DNA of 64,000 bases, from assembly GCA_050875145.1 (NCBI GenBank), contig JBNMLH010000004.1, positions 171,441 to 235,440 on the forward strand, written 5' to 3'. Under the pieces are notes generated by a model. The model made no database searches, was not told where the DNA came from, and worked only from the letters and a program-made list of their open reading frames with translations. Made by a program: the position numbers and the translations under genes. This DNA is from CAG-411 sp050875145 (GTDB lineage Bacteria; Bacillota; Clostridia; Lachnospirales; Lachnospiraceae). Of this stretch, positions 42,850-51,183 are shown piece by piece. Numbering within the stretch: the stretch's first letter is position 1; each line of letters opens with the position of its first letter.

Positions 42850-43408
42850 ATGAATGCAAAAGAAAACATGATTATTATAAAAAATGAGATAAAGACCAAT
42901 CAAATAGATAGTTGTCAGTACAATCCAAGTACGCAAAAGATAGAAGTAAAATTTAACAATGGGAAGATGTATCCCTACAATGGAAATAATATAAAATGGC
43001 TAAGAAAGCCAACTATACTGGATGGAGACAGTTATCGTATCAGTAGAGCAGGGAAAGTTTTTTATGGAATAGCAGGGATATATGTTTTTAAAGACGGAAC
43101 TACATCGTATTGGCATATTTGTTTTAACAATGGTACGGAGAGAGACTATAAGGAAGATGAATTGAAAATTCAAACATCCTGCTACACATATAGATTTTTT
43201 AATATACAGCATGGTTAGTAAAAAGCCTGTATTGGCTGTTGAGGTGGATGGATATACCTACCATAAAACAGGGACAGCACAGGCTTCTCGGGATCAACTT
43301 AAAAATCATATATTAAAGTTATATGAAGTGCCATTATTACGATTAAAGACAAACGGCAGTGGAGAGAAAGAAAAAATCATAGAAATATTGGATAAGCTGG
43401 TAAGATAG
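42850..43408 (+). pseudogene. Remnant of a helicase-nuclease gene (KTSC-like N-terminus and DUF2726-like C-terminus)
   Basis: The first frame (42850-43218, 122 aa) contains CQYNPSTQKIEVKFNNGKMY, which resembles KTSC-type N-terminal domains. The second (43211-43408, 65 aa) reads KPVLAVEVDGYTYHK and LLRLKTNGSGEKEKI, the end of a DUF2726/restriction-like nuclease domain. In large superfamily I helicases these regions lie at opposite ends, so the helicase core seems to have been deleted. Both frames still look conserved in codon use, so the loss may be recent. Confidence 0.6.
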
Positions 43409-43429
43409 CGTTAGGAAGGTATGAGAGGG

Positions 43430-44086
43430 CTATAATACTTTACTTCCGTTTACGGTTAGTTTAAATTTGCTATCCAATAATTCGGCAGCTTTACGACACA
43501 TCATCATTCTTCCAAGAAAGATTTCAAAATAGTCGTACATAGTGCAGATACTTTCATCAATTTGTAAGTTGAGAGAAATCAATTTTTTTTCTCGGTGTAC
43601 TTTTAATTTTCTACCGGTTACGGCATAGTTTACTCGGTCGTGAATGTCGAAGGTTACCCTTTCTTTTTCTCTTACTCGGTTTTTTCGTACATCTGTCTTG
43701 TCTGCCAAAATGACTGCTGCTGAAATGGCATCAAAAGCAGAACCAGTGGATTCATCATGATTTCCAATGCAGGATACGATTTCGATTCGGTCCTCTAGTG
43801 ACAAATCTGTTTGTTTTAGAATATCATTTGCCAAAATAGCACCGTATTCGGCATGATTTTTTCGGTTGATTGCATTGCCGATATCGTGCATATAGCCTGA
43901 AATCTTTGCTAATTCTATTTCATGATCCGAAAAATGTAGTTTTTCTAAAATCCATCCGGCGGTTTCTGCTACAAGACAGCAATGAGCAGTGGAATGATCG
44001 GTATATCCAAGCATACCAAGATTTTCGTCTCCTTTTCGTAATAATTCTCTTACTTCTGCATTTTTTTTAATTTCTTTATATGTCAT
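43430..44086 (-). CDS. HD-domain phosphohydrolase
   Basis: 218 aa. The metal-binding HD signature is spread as H (HSTAH), GYMHDIGNA (HD) and a distal Asp (ILADKTDVRKNRV). Such enzymes hydrolyse phosphate esters of nucleotides or nucleic acids; the substrate is unknown. It lies 18 bp downstream of the PhoH-like gene and so is probably co-transcribed with it. Confidence 0.83.
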   Translation of the reverse strand: MTYKEIKKNAEVRELLRKGDENLGMLGYTDHSTAHCCLVAETAGWILEKLHFSDHEIELAKISGYMHDIGNAINRKNHAEYGAILANDILKQTDLSLEDRIEIVSCIGNHDESTGSAFDAISAAVILADKTDVRKNRVREKERVTFDIHDRVNYAVTGRKLKVHREKKLISLNLQIDESICTMYDYFEIFLGRMMMCRKAAELLDSKFKLTVNGSKVL

Positions 44087-44104
44087 GGCAGTTCCTCCTC
44101 TTAT

Positions 44105-45481
44105 TTACAAGCGTTTAATAGCGTCCATAGCCAGTACCGAGCGTTCACATTCATCTGCTGACAACATAATCTGGCAACAGTAAGGGCTGTCTTTCATATA
44201 TTTCGCTGCATAACTTAATCCATTGGTTTTTTCATCTAAAAATGGACGATCAATTTGATGCGGATCACCAAGAAGGATGATTTTTGTGTCTTTTCCAGCT
44301 CTTGTAATAATACCTTTTACTTGATTGGGAGTCATGTTTTGGGCTTCATCAATGATTAAATAAGTTTTTGCGATGGAACGACCACGAATAAAGTTTAGTG
44401 CTTCTGTTTGAATAATTTCCCGTTCAAAAATCTCTTGTATTTTGTCGGATAGTTGTGCATCGTCTTCGTAACGTTTTTCTTCATCTGAATCCAAAATTTG
44501 TTCTAAATTATCTATAATTGGTCGCATAAGAGGAGCAATTTTGTCTTGTTCATTGCCTGGGAGAAATCCAATATCATCATCAAATTGTGCGTTTGGTCTG
44601 CACACAATAATTCTGCGATATTCTCCTGTAGGATTGTTGTACACTTTTTCCAGTCCAACGGCAAGGGTGTAAAATGTTTTTGCTGTTCCAGCCATACCTT
44701 GTACAATTACCAGAGGAATTTCACTGGCAGGAGCCATCAATGCTTCCTGTAAAAAATACTGTCCCATATTTTTGGGTGCAATATCATAAGGTTTTTTCTT
44801 TTTATATTCTAAAGGAAATACTTTTCCATGGCGAACCTTTCCTAAAAGAGTCTTTTTGTTACTGGTATCTGATTTTAGCAGTATAAATTCATTTTCAAAT
44901 GTTTGGATATCCTTTCGATTGCCTTCCTCATCACATTGGTACAATTTTTTTATACTGATGCCTTGTTTTTTGAAATCTTTGATGTGTTTATCTTGAATAT
45001 AGGCTTCTGTCCGCCCTGTATATTCTTTATCCTGTTCAGAAATTTGTTCTGTGGAAAAATCTTCTGCAGTGATACCAAGAAGTTGTGCTTTTAAACGCAT
45101 GACAATATCTTTTGTAACCAGAATTAAAGTTTCTACCTTTTTTTCCTCTTTTAAACCTTTGCATACCTGTAAAATGCGATTATCAGCTTTTTCTGTAAGC
45201 AAATCATTTGGAAGTTCTACATGTGTATAATTAGTTTCTATTCTCAAACTTCCGTTATCTTTTAGTGGAACTCCAACAAGGAGATCACCTTGTTGTCGCA
45301 GTTGTTCCAATATACGAACTGCTTGTCTTGCGCAGGCCCCTTTTTCCCCATCCGCTTTTTTTAGTCCATCTAGTTCTTCCACTACTTTTAAAGGGATAAT
45401 CACATCATTATCTTCAAAGCAGGATGTTGCATAAGGGGCTTGAATCAATACATTAGTATCTAAAATATATGTTTTTTTCAT
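44105..45481 (-). CDS. PIN-domain PhoH-family ATPase
   Basis: 458 aa from the ATG at 45481, which has GGAGGA six bases upstream; an ATG two codons earlier abuts the RBS. The N-terminal PIN nuclease fold has YILDTNVLIQAP and conserved acidic residues (VVEELDGLKK). The C-terminal PhoH ATPase has GMAGTAKT as Walker A and YLIIDEAQNM as Walker B, with LLGDPHQID. The Walker A motif has Ala before Lys where most homologues have Gly (GPAGTGKT). The domain pair matches the YlaK/PhoH2 type, thought to unwind and cut RNA. Confidence 0.88.
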   Translation of the reverse strand: MKKTYILDTNVLIQAPYATSCFEDNDVIIPLKVVEELDGLKKADGEKGACARQAVRILEQLRQQGDLLVGVPLKDNGSLRIETNYTHVELPNDLLTEKADNRILQVCKGLKEEKKVETLILVTKDIVMRLKAQLLGITAEDFSTEQISEQDKEYTGRTEAYIQDKHIKDFKKQGISIKKLYQCDEEGNRKDIQTFENEFILLKSDTSNKKTLLGKVRHGKVFPLEYKKKKPYDIAPKNMGQYFLQEALMAPASEIPLVIVQGMAGTAKTFYTLAVGLEKVYNNPTGEYRRIIVCRPNAQFDDDIGFLPGNEQDKIAPLMRPIIDNLEQILDSDEEKRYEDDAQLSDKIQEIFEREIIQTEALNFIRGRSIAKTYLIIDEAQNMTPNQVKGIITRAGKDTKIILLGDPHQIDRPFLDEKTNGLSYAAKYMKDSPYCCQIMLSADECERSVLAMDAIKRL

Positions 45482-45733
45482 AGACATTCCTCCGTTGCAT
45501 TTCTTGTTTTTTTACTGGATTGGCACAAGAAATTTTTGCTTTTTTTGAATTGTCAGTGGGAACATTTTCATTGTAACTTTTACATATGTTTTTCTACTAT
45601 CATTTGGTGGTAATTTTTGGGTAAAACATAAGTAAAGTTGCTTTTTCACATGATGGAAATGGATTTGTAATTAGAAAACAAATGCAAAATTTATGAAAAA
45701 CATAAAGATTTTATAAAAAAAGTATAAAGTTAC

Positions 45734-45781
45734 TTGACAAATGTGAAAAATTTAGTATTGTTAATAATTAACACGCGTTAA
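45734..45781 (+). promoter_or_regulatory. Promoter and candidate MarR operator
   Basis: TTGACA (45734-45739), 16 bp, TATTGT (45756-45761). The dyad TTAAC-ACGC-GTTAA (45768-45781) lies at the expected start site and could bind the MarR protein encoded next. The rest of the gap 45482-45733 is AT-rich with nothing else recognisable. Confidence 0.6.
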
Positions 45782-45846
45782 ATATTTTGCCATGTATTTA
45801 GCAAAGAAGAAAAATATGTTCATGAAAAATTCATAGGATATATAGT

Positions 45847-46359
45847 ATGGCATGTGAAAAAAGCAAAAAGAAAGGATGGATAGAATTGTGTAGGAGTGAA
45901 CTGCAGGAACAATTTTTTGGACTAATGCAAAAGTTTCAAAAAATTCATTTTGAGCGCATGATTCCAGAGGCTTCAAAGATGGAATTTATTACATTGCATC
46001 AGATTTTTCAATTACAGAGAAAAAATGGAACGGAAAAGGGAATATATGTGTCAGAGTTAATAAAGAAAACAGATGCACTTCCTTCTGCGATGTCCAGATT
46101 GTTAAAAGGTCTGGAGGAAAAAGGGTATATACAGAGAGAATGCGATAAGGAAAATCGTAGGAATACGTTGGTCTGTGTAACAGAGGAAGGAAAAAAGGTA
46201 GGTGAGCAGGTACGACAACGAATGGAGGGATACATGGATATGGTATTTCGAAAAATGGGAAAAGAACAGGTTGTTGAATTGATTCGATTATGGGAACAGT
46301 TATTGAGCTGTATGGATGAGGAATTAACGGATATGTCTGCTGGGCAGACTCCAGTATAA
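45847..46359 (+). CDS. MarR-family transcriptional regulator
   Basis: 170 aa. A winged-helix MarR core (about 50-130) contains YVSELIKKTDALPSAMSRLL, GLEEKGYIQRE and NRRNTLVCVTEEGKK. It is followed after 21 bp by a two-gene ABC exporter, the usual arrangement for a MarR repressor of drug efflux. The start may instead be the TTG at 45886, which has GAAAGGATGG just upstream. Confidence 0.87.
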   Translation: MACEKSKKKGWIELCRSELQEQFFGLMQKFQKIHFERMIPEASKMEFITLHQIFQLQRKNGTEKGIYVSELIKKTDALPSAMSRLLKGLEEKGYIQRECDKENRRNTLVCVTEEGKKVGEQVRQRMEGYMDMVFRKMGKEQVVELIRLWEQLLSCMDEELTDMSAGQTPV

Positions 46360-46380
46360 AAAGAAAGGAAAAGAAGAGCA

Positions 46381-48840
46381 ATGAGTAAGATATTTAAAAA
46401 TCTTGTACCATTTTGGAAAATGGTAATCTTTATTCTTGTATTTTTATGTGTGCAGGCAGTGTGTGATCTGTCTTTGCCGTCTTATACATCTAATATTATT
46501 GATACAGGAATACAAAACAAAGGTGTGGAACACGTATTACCGGAAAAGATAAAGGCAGAAGAATATGATTATCTGACAATCTTTTTGACAAAAGAGGAAA
46601 AGGATACATTGAAGGACATCTATACCTTAGATGAAAAACAGAATGTCTATTCCTTAACAGAAAAGAAGGAATCCAAGCTGAAGGATTATGATGAACAATT
46701 TGCGATTGCTATGTTATTAGATAATCAGATGTCAGCTATGTCAGAAAAGGATTTTAAAGCGATGTTGACAGAGCAGCAGAAACAGGCACAGGAAGCGGCT
46801 CAAAAGTCAAATGCAGAAACACAAAAGGCGGCACAGAGTTCGCAAAAGGCACAAACACAAAAAGTAGCACAGGCGGCCCAAAGCGAGCAAGCAGAAGGAC
46901 AGCAGCCTACAACACAGAGTATAGAAGAAATACCGTTGGAACAGTTAGTGAAGCAGTTAGGTGTAGATCTTCCGATTACAGAGAAAAAAGTGGAAGAAGA
47001 TGGGAAGAAAACAACGGTCAAATATGTAGATGTACGTCCGCTATATCAAATGATGGAAGAAAATGGACAGATTACAGAGGATACTGTGATACAGATTCGA
47101 GATTCTGTTGAGGAAAAGATGGAGACAATGGGTAGCACTATGATTCAGTCTTCTGCAATTGCACAGACGATTGCATTGGAAAAGGATGCTGGTGTTAATA
47201 TGAATCATAAACAGACCTCTTATTTGTGGCAATGTGGAGCAAAGATGCTTGGATTGGCATTACTCATGGCAGTGGCAACTATCATAGTAGGATACTTAGC
47301 TGCCAGAATTGGTGCTGGAGTTGGTAAAAATCTTCGAGAAGGTATGTTTGAGAAGGTAGTGCATTTTTCAAATGCAGAGATGGATAAATTTTCAACCGCT
47401 TCTTTGATTACACGTACAACAAACGATGTACAGCAGATTCAATTAGTTACGACAATGATGCTTCGTTTGGTTGCTTATGCACCAATTCTTGGTATTGGCG
47501 GTGTTCTTAAAGTTTGGAAGACAGGCGCTGGTATGGGATGGGTCATTGCATTGGCAATTGCGGTAATCCTTGGACTTGTTGGTGTTTTGATGGCATTAGC
47601 AATGCCAAAGTTTAAATTGATGCAGATCTTGGTGGATAAAGTAAATTTAGTAGCCCGTGAAATTTTGACAGGTTTATCAGTTATTCGTGCTTTTGGACGT
47701 GAGAAAAAAGAAGAAGAGCGCTTTGATGATGCAAATAAGAACTTAACAAAAACCACATTATTTACCAATCGTGTTATGACTTTTATGATGCCAGGAATGA
47801 TGTTGGTAATGTATGGATTGACTATCCTTATTGTTTGGGTAGCAGCACATAAGATTGATGACGGTGTGATGGAGGTCGGTTCTATGACTGCATTTATCAC
47901 ATATGCAATGATGATTGTAATGTCATTCTTAATGCTTACCATGATGTCTATTATGTTGCCAAGAGCAGCAGTTGCAGCAAAGCGTATTGACGAAGTGGAA
48001 AAGACAGATATCAGTATCAATGATGCAGAAGAGTGTAAAAAACTTCCAGAACATAAAGGTGAAAAGCGTGGAGTATTAAGCTTTTCTAATGTTTCATTCC
48101 GATATCCTGGTGCAAAGGAAGATGTATTAAGTGATATTAGTTTTAAGGCTGAACCGGGAAAAACAACGGCTATTATTGGTAGTACAGGATGCGGAAAATC
48201 AACTTTAGTACATTTAATTCCTAGACTATATGATGTGACAGCAGGAAGTATTACTTTGGATGGAGTGGATATACGAGAATTATCCATGAATGATTTGCGT
48301 AATGAAATTGGATTTGTACCACAAAAAGGTGTGTTATTTTCAGGAAACATAGCTTCTAATTTAAGATTTGGTAATAAAAATGCTACCCAGCAGGAAATTG
48401 AGGAAGCAGCAACAATTGCGCAGGCAACAGAATTTATTGACAAAAAAGAAGAAGGTTATGAAAGTCCAATCGCACAGGGTGGAAGCAATGTATCAGGTGG
48501 ACAAAAACAACGTCTTGCCATTGCAAGAGCCATTGCGAGAAAGGCAAATATTTATATTTTCGATGATAGTTTTTCTGCTTTGGATGTAAAAACAGATGCG
48601 GCGGTCAGAAAAGCTTTAGGAGAAAAAGTGAAAGATTCGACTGTAATTATTGTAGCACAGCGTATTAGCACTATTTTACATGCGGATCAGATTTTAGTAA
48701 TTGATGATGGAAAAATTGTAGGAAAGGGTACACATGAACAATTGTTGAAAGAATGTGATGTGTATTTGCAGATTGCAAAATCACAATTATCAGAAAAAGA
48801 ATTAGGTTTAGATGGAAAGGAGGATGAAAAGCATGAGTAG
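46381..48840 (+). CDS. ABC exporter half-transporter, degenerate-site subunit, with large extracytoplasmic insert
   Basis: 819 aa. After the first membrane helix a Gln/Ala/Lys-rich insert of about 220 residues (about 45-275) interrupts the usual exporter fold. The remaining membrane domain and the NBD are normal. The NBD has GSTGCGKST, a canonical signature VSGGQKQRLAIARA, and Walker B ending in FDDSFSALD, where Asp replaces the catalytic Glu. Such subunits pair with a canonical partner, as in BmrCD, LmrCD and TM287/288. The next gene supplies the partner and overlaps by 8 nt. The pair likely exports drugs or lipids under MarR control. Confidence 0.88.
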   Translation: MSKIFKNLVPFWKMVIFILVFLCVQAVCDLSLPSYTSNIIDTGIQNKGVEHVLPEKIKAEEYDYLTIFLTKEEKDTLKDIYTLDEKQNVYSLTEKKESKLKDYDEQFAIAMLLDNQMSAMSEKDFKAMLTEQQKQAQEAAQKSNAETQKAAQSSQKAQTQKVAQAAQSEQAEGQQPTTQSIEEIPLEQLVKQLGVDLPITEKKVEEDGKKTTVKYVDVRPLYQMMEENGQITEDTVIQIRDSVEEKMETMGSTMIQSSAIAQTIALEKDAGVNMNHKQTSYLWQCGAKMLGLALLMAVATIIVGYLAARIGAGVGKNLREGMFEKVVHFSNAEMDKFSTASLITRTTNDVQQIQLVTTMMLRLVAYAPILGIGGVLKVWKTGAGMGWVIALAIAVILGLVGVLMALAMPKFKLMQILVDKVNLVAREILTGLSVIRAFGREKKEEERFDDANKNLTKTTLFTNRVMTFMMPGMMLVMYGLTILIVWVAAHKIDDGVMEVGSMTAFITYAMMIVMSFLMLTMMSIMLPRAAVAAKRIDEVEKTDISINDAEECKKLPEHKGEKRGVLSFSNVSFRYPGAKEDVLSDISFKAEPGKTTAIIGSTGCGKSTLVHLIPRLYDVTAGSITLDGVDIRELSMNDLRNEIGFVPQKGVLFSGNIASNLRFGNKNATQQEIEEAATIAQATEFIDKKEEGYESPIAQGGSNVSGGQKQRLAIARAIARKANIYIFDDSFSALDVKTDAAVRKALGEKVKDSTVIIVAQRISTILHADQILVIDDGKIVGKGTHEQLLKECDVYLQIAKSQLSEKELGLDGKEDEKHE

Positions 48841-50689
48841 TGGAAATAGACCAAGAAGAATGGGTGGACCGGGAAGAGGAATGGCACCCGGTGAGAAGGC
48901 AAAAGATTTTAAAGGTACATTTAAAAAGATTGTTGCTTATATTGGTAATTATAAGTTTGGTGTGCTAGGTGTTATGATTTTTGCTATCTGTTCTACGGTA
49001 TTTAATGTAGCAGGACCTAAAATTTTGGGAAAAGCAACTACTGCATTAGCGGAAGGATTAGGCAGAAAGATAGCGGGAACTGGAGGCATGGACTTTGATT
49101 ATATTGGAAAGATTCTTCTCTTTGTATTAGGACTCTATTTATTGGGAGCCGCATTTAACTTTTTACAGGGTTGGATTATGACGGGAATTACACAAAAAAT
49201 TTGTTATCGTCTTAGAAAAGAAATTTCTGAGAAAATCAATCGTATGCCAATGAAGTATTTTGAAAGCCGCACATATGGTGAAGTATTATCCCGAATTACA
49301 AATGATATTGATACGTTGGGAATGGGGCTTAATCAGAGTGTGACACAGATTATTACATCTGTTTCGACCATGATTGGTGTATTGGTTATGATGCTTAGCA
49401 TTTCACCTCTTATGACTTTGATTACACTTGTGATTTTACCAATTTCATTAGGATTGATTTCTTTGGTTGTGAAGAAATCGCAAAAGTATTTTAAAACTCA
49501 GCAGGAATATCTTGGTCGTATTAACGGACAGGTAGAAGAAGTATTTGGCGGTCATTTGGTAGTAAAAGTGTTCAATAAAGAAGAGGAAGTTGTTGACGAG
49601 TTTAAGAATACAAATGCAGTTTTATATGACTCTGCATGGAAATCACAGTTTTTATCTGGTATGATGCAGCCAATCATGATGTTTGTAGGAAATCTAGGTT
49701 ATGTAGCAGTAGCAGTATCTGGTGGTTATCTTGCAATCAAAAAAGTAATTACGGTTGGTGATATTCAGGCATTTATTCAATATGTGAAAAACTTTACACA
49801 GCCAATTCAGCAGTTGGCACAGGTTACCAATCAGGTACAGTCGATGGCAGCTGCTGCGGAGCGTGTATTTGAATTGCTTGAGGAGGAGGAAGAAGAACAG
49901 AAGGCTTCTAATCCTGTTAAATTAGATAAAATCGAAGGGGCTGTATCCTTTGAACATGTACATTTTGGATATGATCCGGAAAAGATTATCATCAATGACT
50001 TTACTTGTGAGGTAAAACCAGGACAGACAGTTGCAATCGTAGGACCAACTGGTGCAGGAAAGACTACCATGGTAAAATTGCTTATGCGTTTTTATGATGT
50101 AAATGAAGGTTGTATCAAGGTAGATGGACATGATATTCGTGAGTTCAATCGCTTAGATTTACGAGATGGATTTGGAATGGTGTTGCAGGATACTTGGTTA
50201 TTTAAGGGAAGTATAATGGAGAATATTCGTTACGGACGTTTGGATGCTACGGATGAGGAAGTAATAGCAGCAGCAAAGGCTGCTCATGCACACCATTTTA
50301 TTCAGACTTTGCCTGGTGGATATGATATGGAATTAAATGAAGATGCCAGCAATGTATCACAGGGACAAAAACAGTTGCTTACAATTGCGCGTGCCATTTT
50401 GGCAGATAATCCAATTATGATATTGGATGAGGCAACCAGTTCGGTAGATACCCGTACCGAGGAACGAATCCAAAGGGCCATGAATAACTTGATGAAAGGA
50501 AGAACCAGTTTTGTAATAGCCCATCGATTATCCACAATCAAAGATGCAGATGTCATATTGGTAATGAAAGATGGAGACATCATAGAACAGGGAAATCATA
50601 AAACACTGTTAGCCCAGAATGGCTTCTATGCAAACCTGTATAACTCACAATTTGCAGATCCCTACGAGCGGTGCGCAGGCGAAGTATAA
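48833..50689 (+). CDS. ABC exporter half-transporter, catalytic subunit
   Basis: 618 aa from the ATG at 48833, which follows AAAGGAGG; the frame extends to 48812. An N-terminal Gly/Arg-rich tail precedes six membrane helices and an NBD with GPTGAGKTT and Walker B ILDEATSSVD with the catalytic Glu. Its signature is VSQGQKQLL, degenerate relative to LSGGQ. This is consistent with a heterodimer: this signature faces the Asp-type Walker B of the partner, leaving one fully active site. Confidence 0.9.
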   Translation: MSSGNRPRRMGGPGRGMAPGEKAKDFKGTFKKIVAYIGNYKFGVLGVMIFAICSTVFNVAGPKILGKATTALAEGLGRKIAGTGGMDFDYIGKILLFVLGLYLLGAAFNFLQGWIMTGITQKICYRLRKEISEKINRMPMKYFESRTYGEVLSRITNDIDTLGMGLNQSVTQIITSVSTMIGVLVMMLSISPLMTLITLVILPISLGLISLVVKKSQKYFKTQQEYLGRINGQVEEVFGGHLVVKVFNKEEEVVDEFKNTNAVLYDSAWKSQFLSGMMQPIMMFVGNLGYVAVAVSGGYLAIKKVITVGDIQAFIQYVKNFTQPIQQLAQVTNQVQSMAAAAERVFELLEEEEEEQKASNPVKLDKIEGAVSFEHVHFGYDPEKIIINDFTCEVKPGQTVAIVGPTGAGKTTMVKLLMRFYDVNEGCIKVDGHDIREFNRLDLRDGFGMVLQDTWLFKGSIMENIRYGRLDATDEEVIAAAKAAHAHHFIQTLPGGYDMELNEDASNVSQGQKQLLTIARAILADNPIMILDEATSSVDTRTEERIQRAMNNLMKGRTSFVIAHRLSTIKDADVILVMKDGDIIEQGNHKTLLAQNGFYANLYNSQFADPYERCAGEV

Positions 50690-50697
50690 CTGTGCGT

Positions 50698-50786
50698 GCA
50701 AGCTGGCTTGCAAAGCACAGTTGTGCTTCGACTGCATAGCGCGACAGCGCGCCATGAGCATGGAGTGAAGCGGAATGCGAATGGAA
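50698..50786 (+). repeat. 89-bp direct repeat, copy 1
   Basis: Identical to 50832-50920 except one c/t. It is GC-rich and composed of small dyads: GCAAGCTGGCTTGC, AGCACAGTTGTGCT, CGCGACAGCGCG and CCATGAGCATGG. It starts 8 bp after the exporter stop codon. Confidence 0.9.
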
Positions 50787-50831
50787 ACCGCGAGGAGGAG
50801 AGAAAAAGGGAAAGTGAACCAAAATATGTGA

Positions 50832-50920
50832 GCAAGCTGGCTTGCAAAGCACAGTTGTGCTTCGACTGCATAGCGCGATAGCGCGCCATGAGCATGGAGT
50901 GAAGCGGAATGCGAATGGAA
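50832..50920 (+). repeat. 89-bp direct repeat, copy 2
   Basis: Second copy, 134 bp after the first, with 45 bp of unique DNA between. Only two copies are present. Confidence 0.9.
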
Positions 50921-50935
50921 CTATAAGAGAGTAAT

Positions 50936-50980
50936 GAGGAGACCAAAGTACAAATACGATGTGCTATGGTCTTCTTTTTT
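50936..50980 (+). terminator. Terminator after the exporter/repeat region
   Basis: GGAGACCA pairs with TGGTCTTC, followed by TTTTTT. Confidence 0.75.
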
Positions 50981-51020
50981 CTGCTTTATAGGATAAGGGG
51001 AAATGTTCTAAATAGTTTCA

Positions 51021-51130
51021 AAATGAACTCTTGGATATAAAAATGAACTCACAGACGAAAATAAACTTTTTGCAAAAATACTTGAACTTTTTGGCGAAAA
51101 GTCTATAATAAGAGTAAGAAAAATGAACTT
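51021..51130 (+). promoter_or_regulatory. Promoter with repeated AAATGAACT motifs
   Basis: The promoter is TTGAAC (51082-51087), 16 bp, TATAAT (51104-51109). AAATGAACT occurs at 51021, 51041 and 51121, and the related TTGAACT overlaps the -35 box. They flank the promoter of the HTH-aminotransferase gene and are candidate sites for its own HTH domain. Confidence 0.55.
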
Positions 51131-51183
51131 TAGAAACCACACGTATTTTTGTTTTGGTGAAAAACCATTAAAGGAGGTAGCCT

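Noticed and set aside
47475..48443. 322-aa minus-strand open frame
   Set aside because: Antisense to the ABC subunit gene, whose reading frame, motifs and length are convincing.
50698..50920. CRISPR-like direct repeats
   Set aside because: Only two copies, 89 bp long with a 45-bp spacer and no cas genes; the unit is a chain of small dyads, not a CRISPR repeat.
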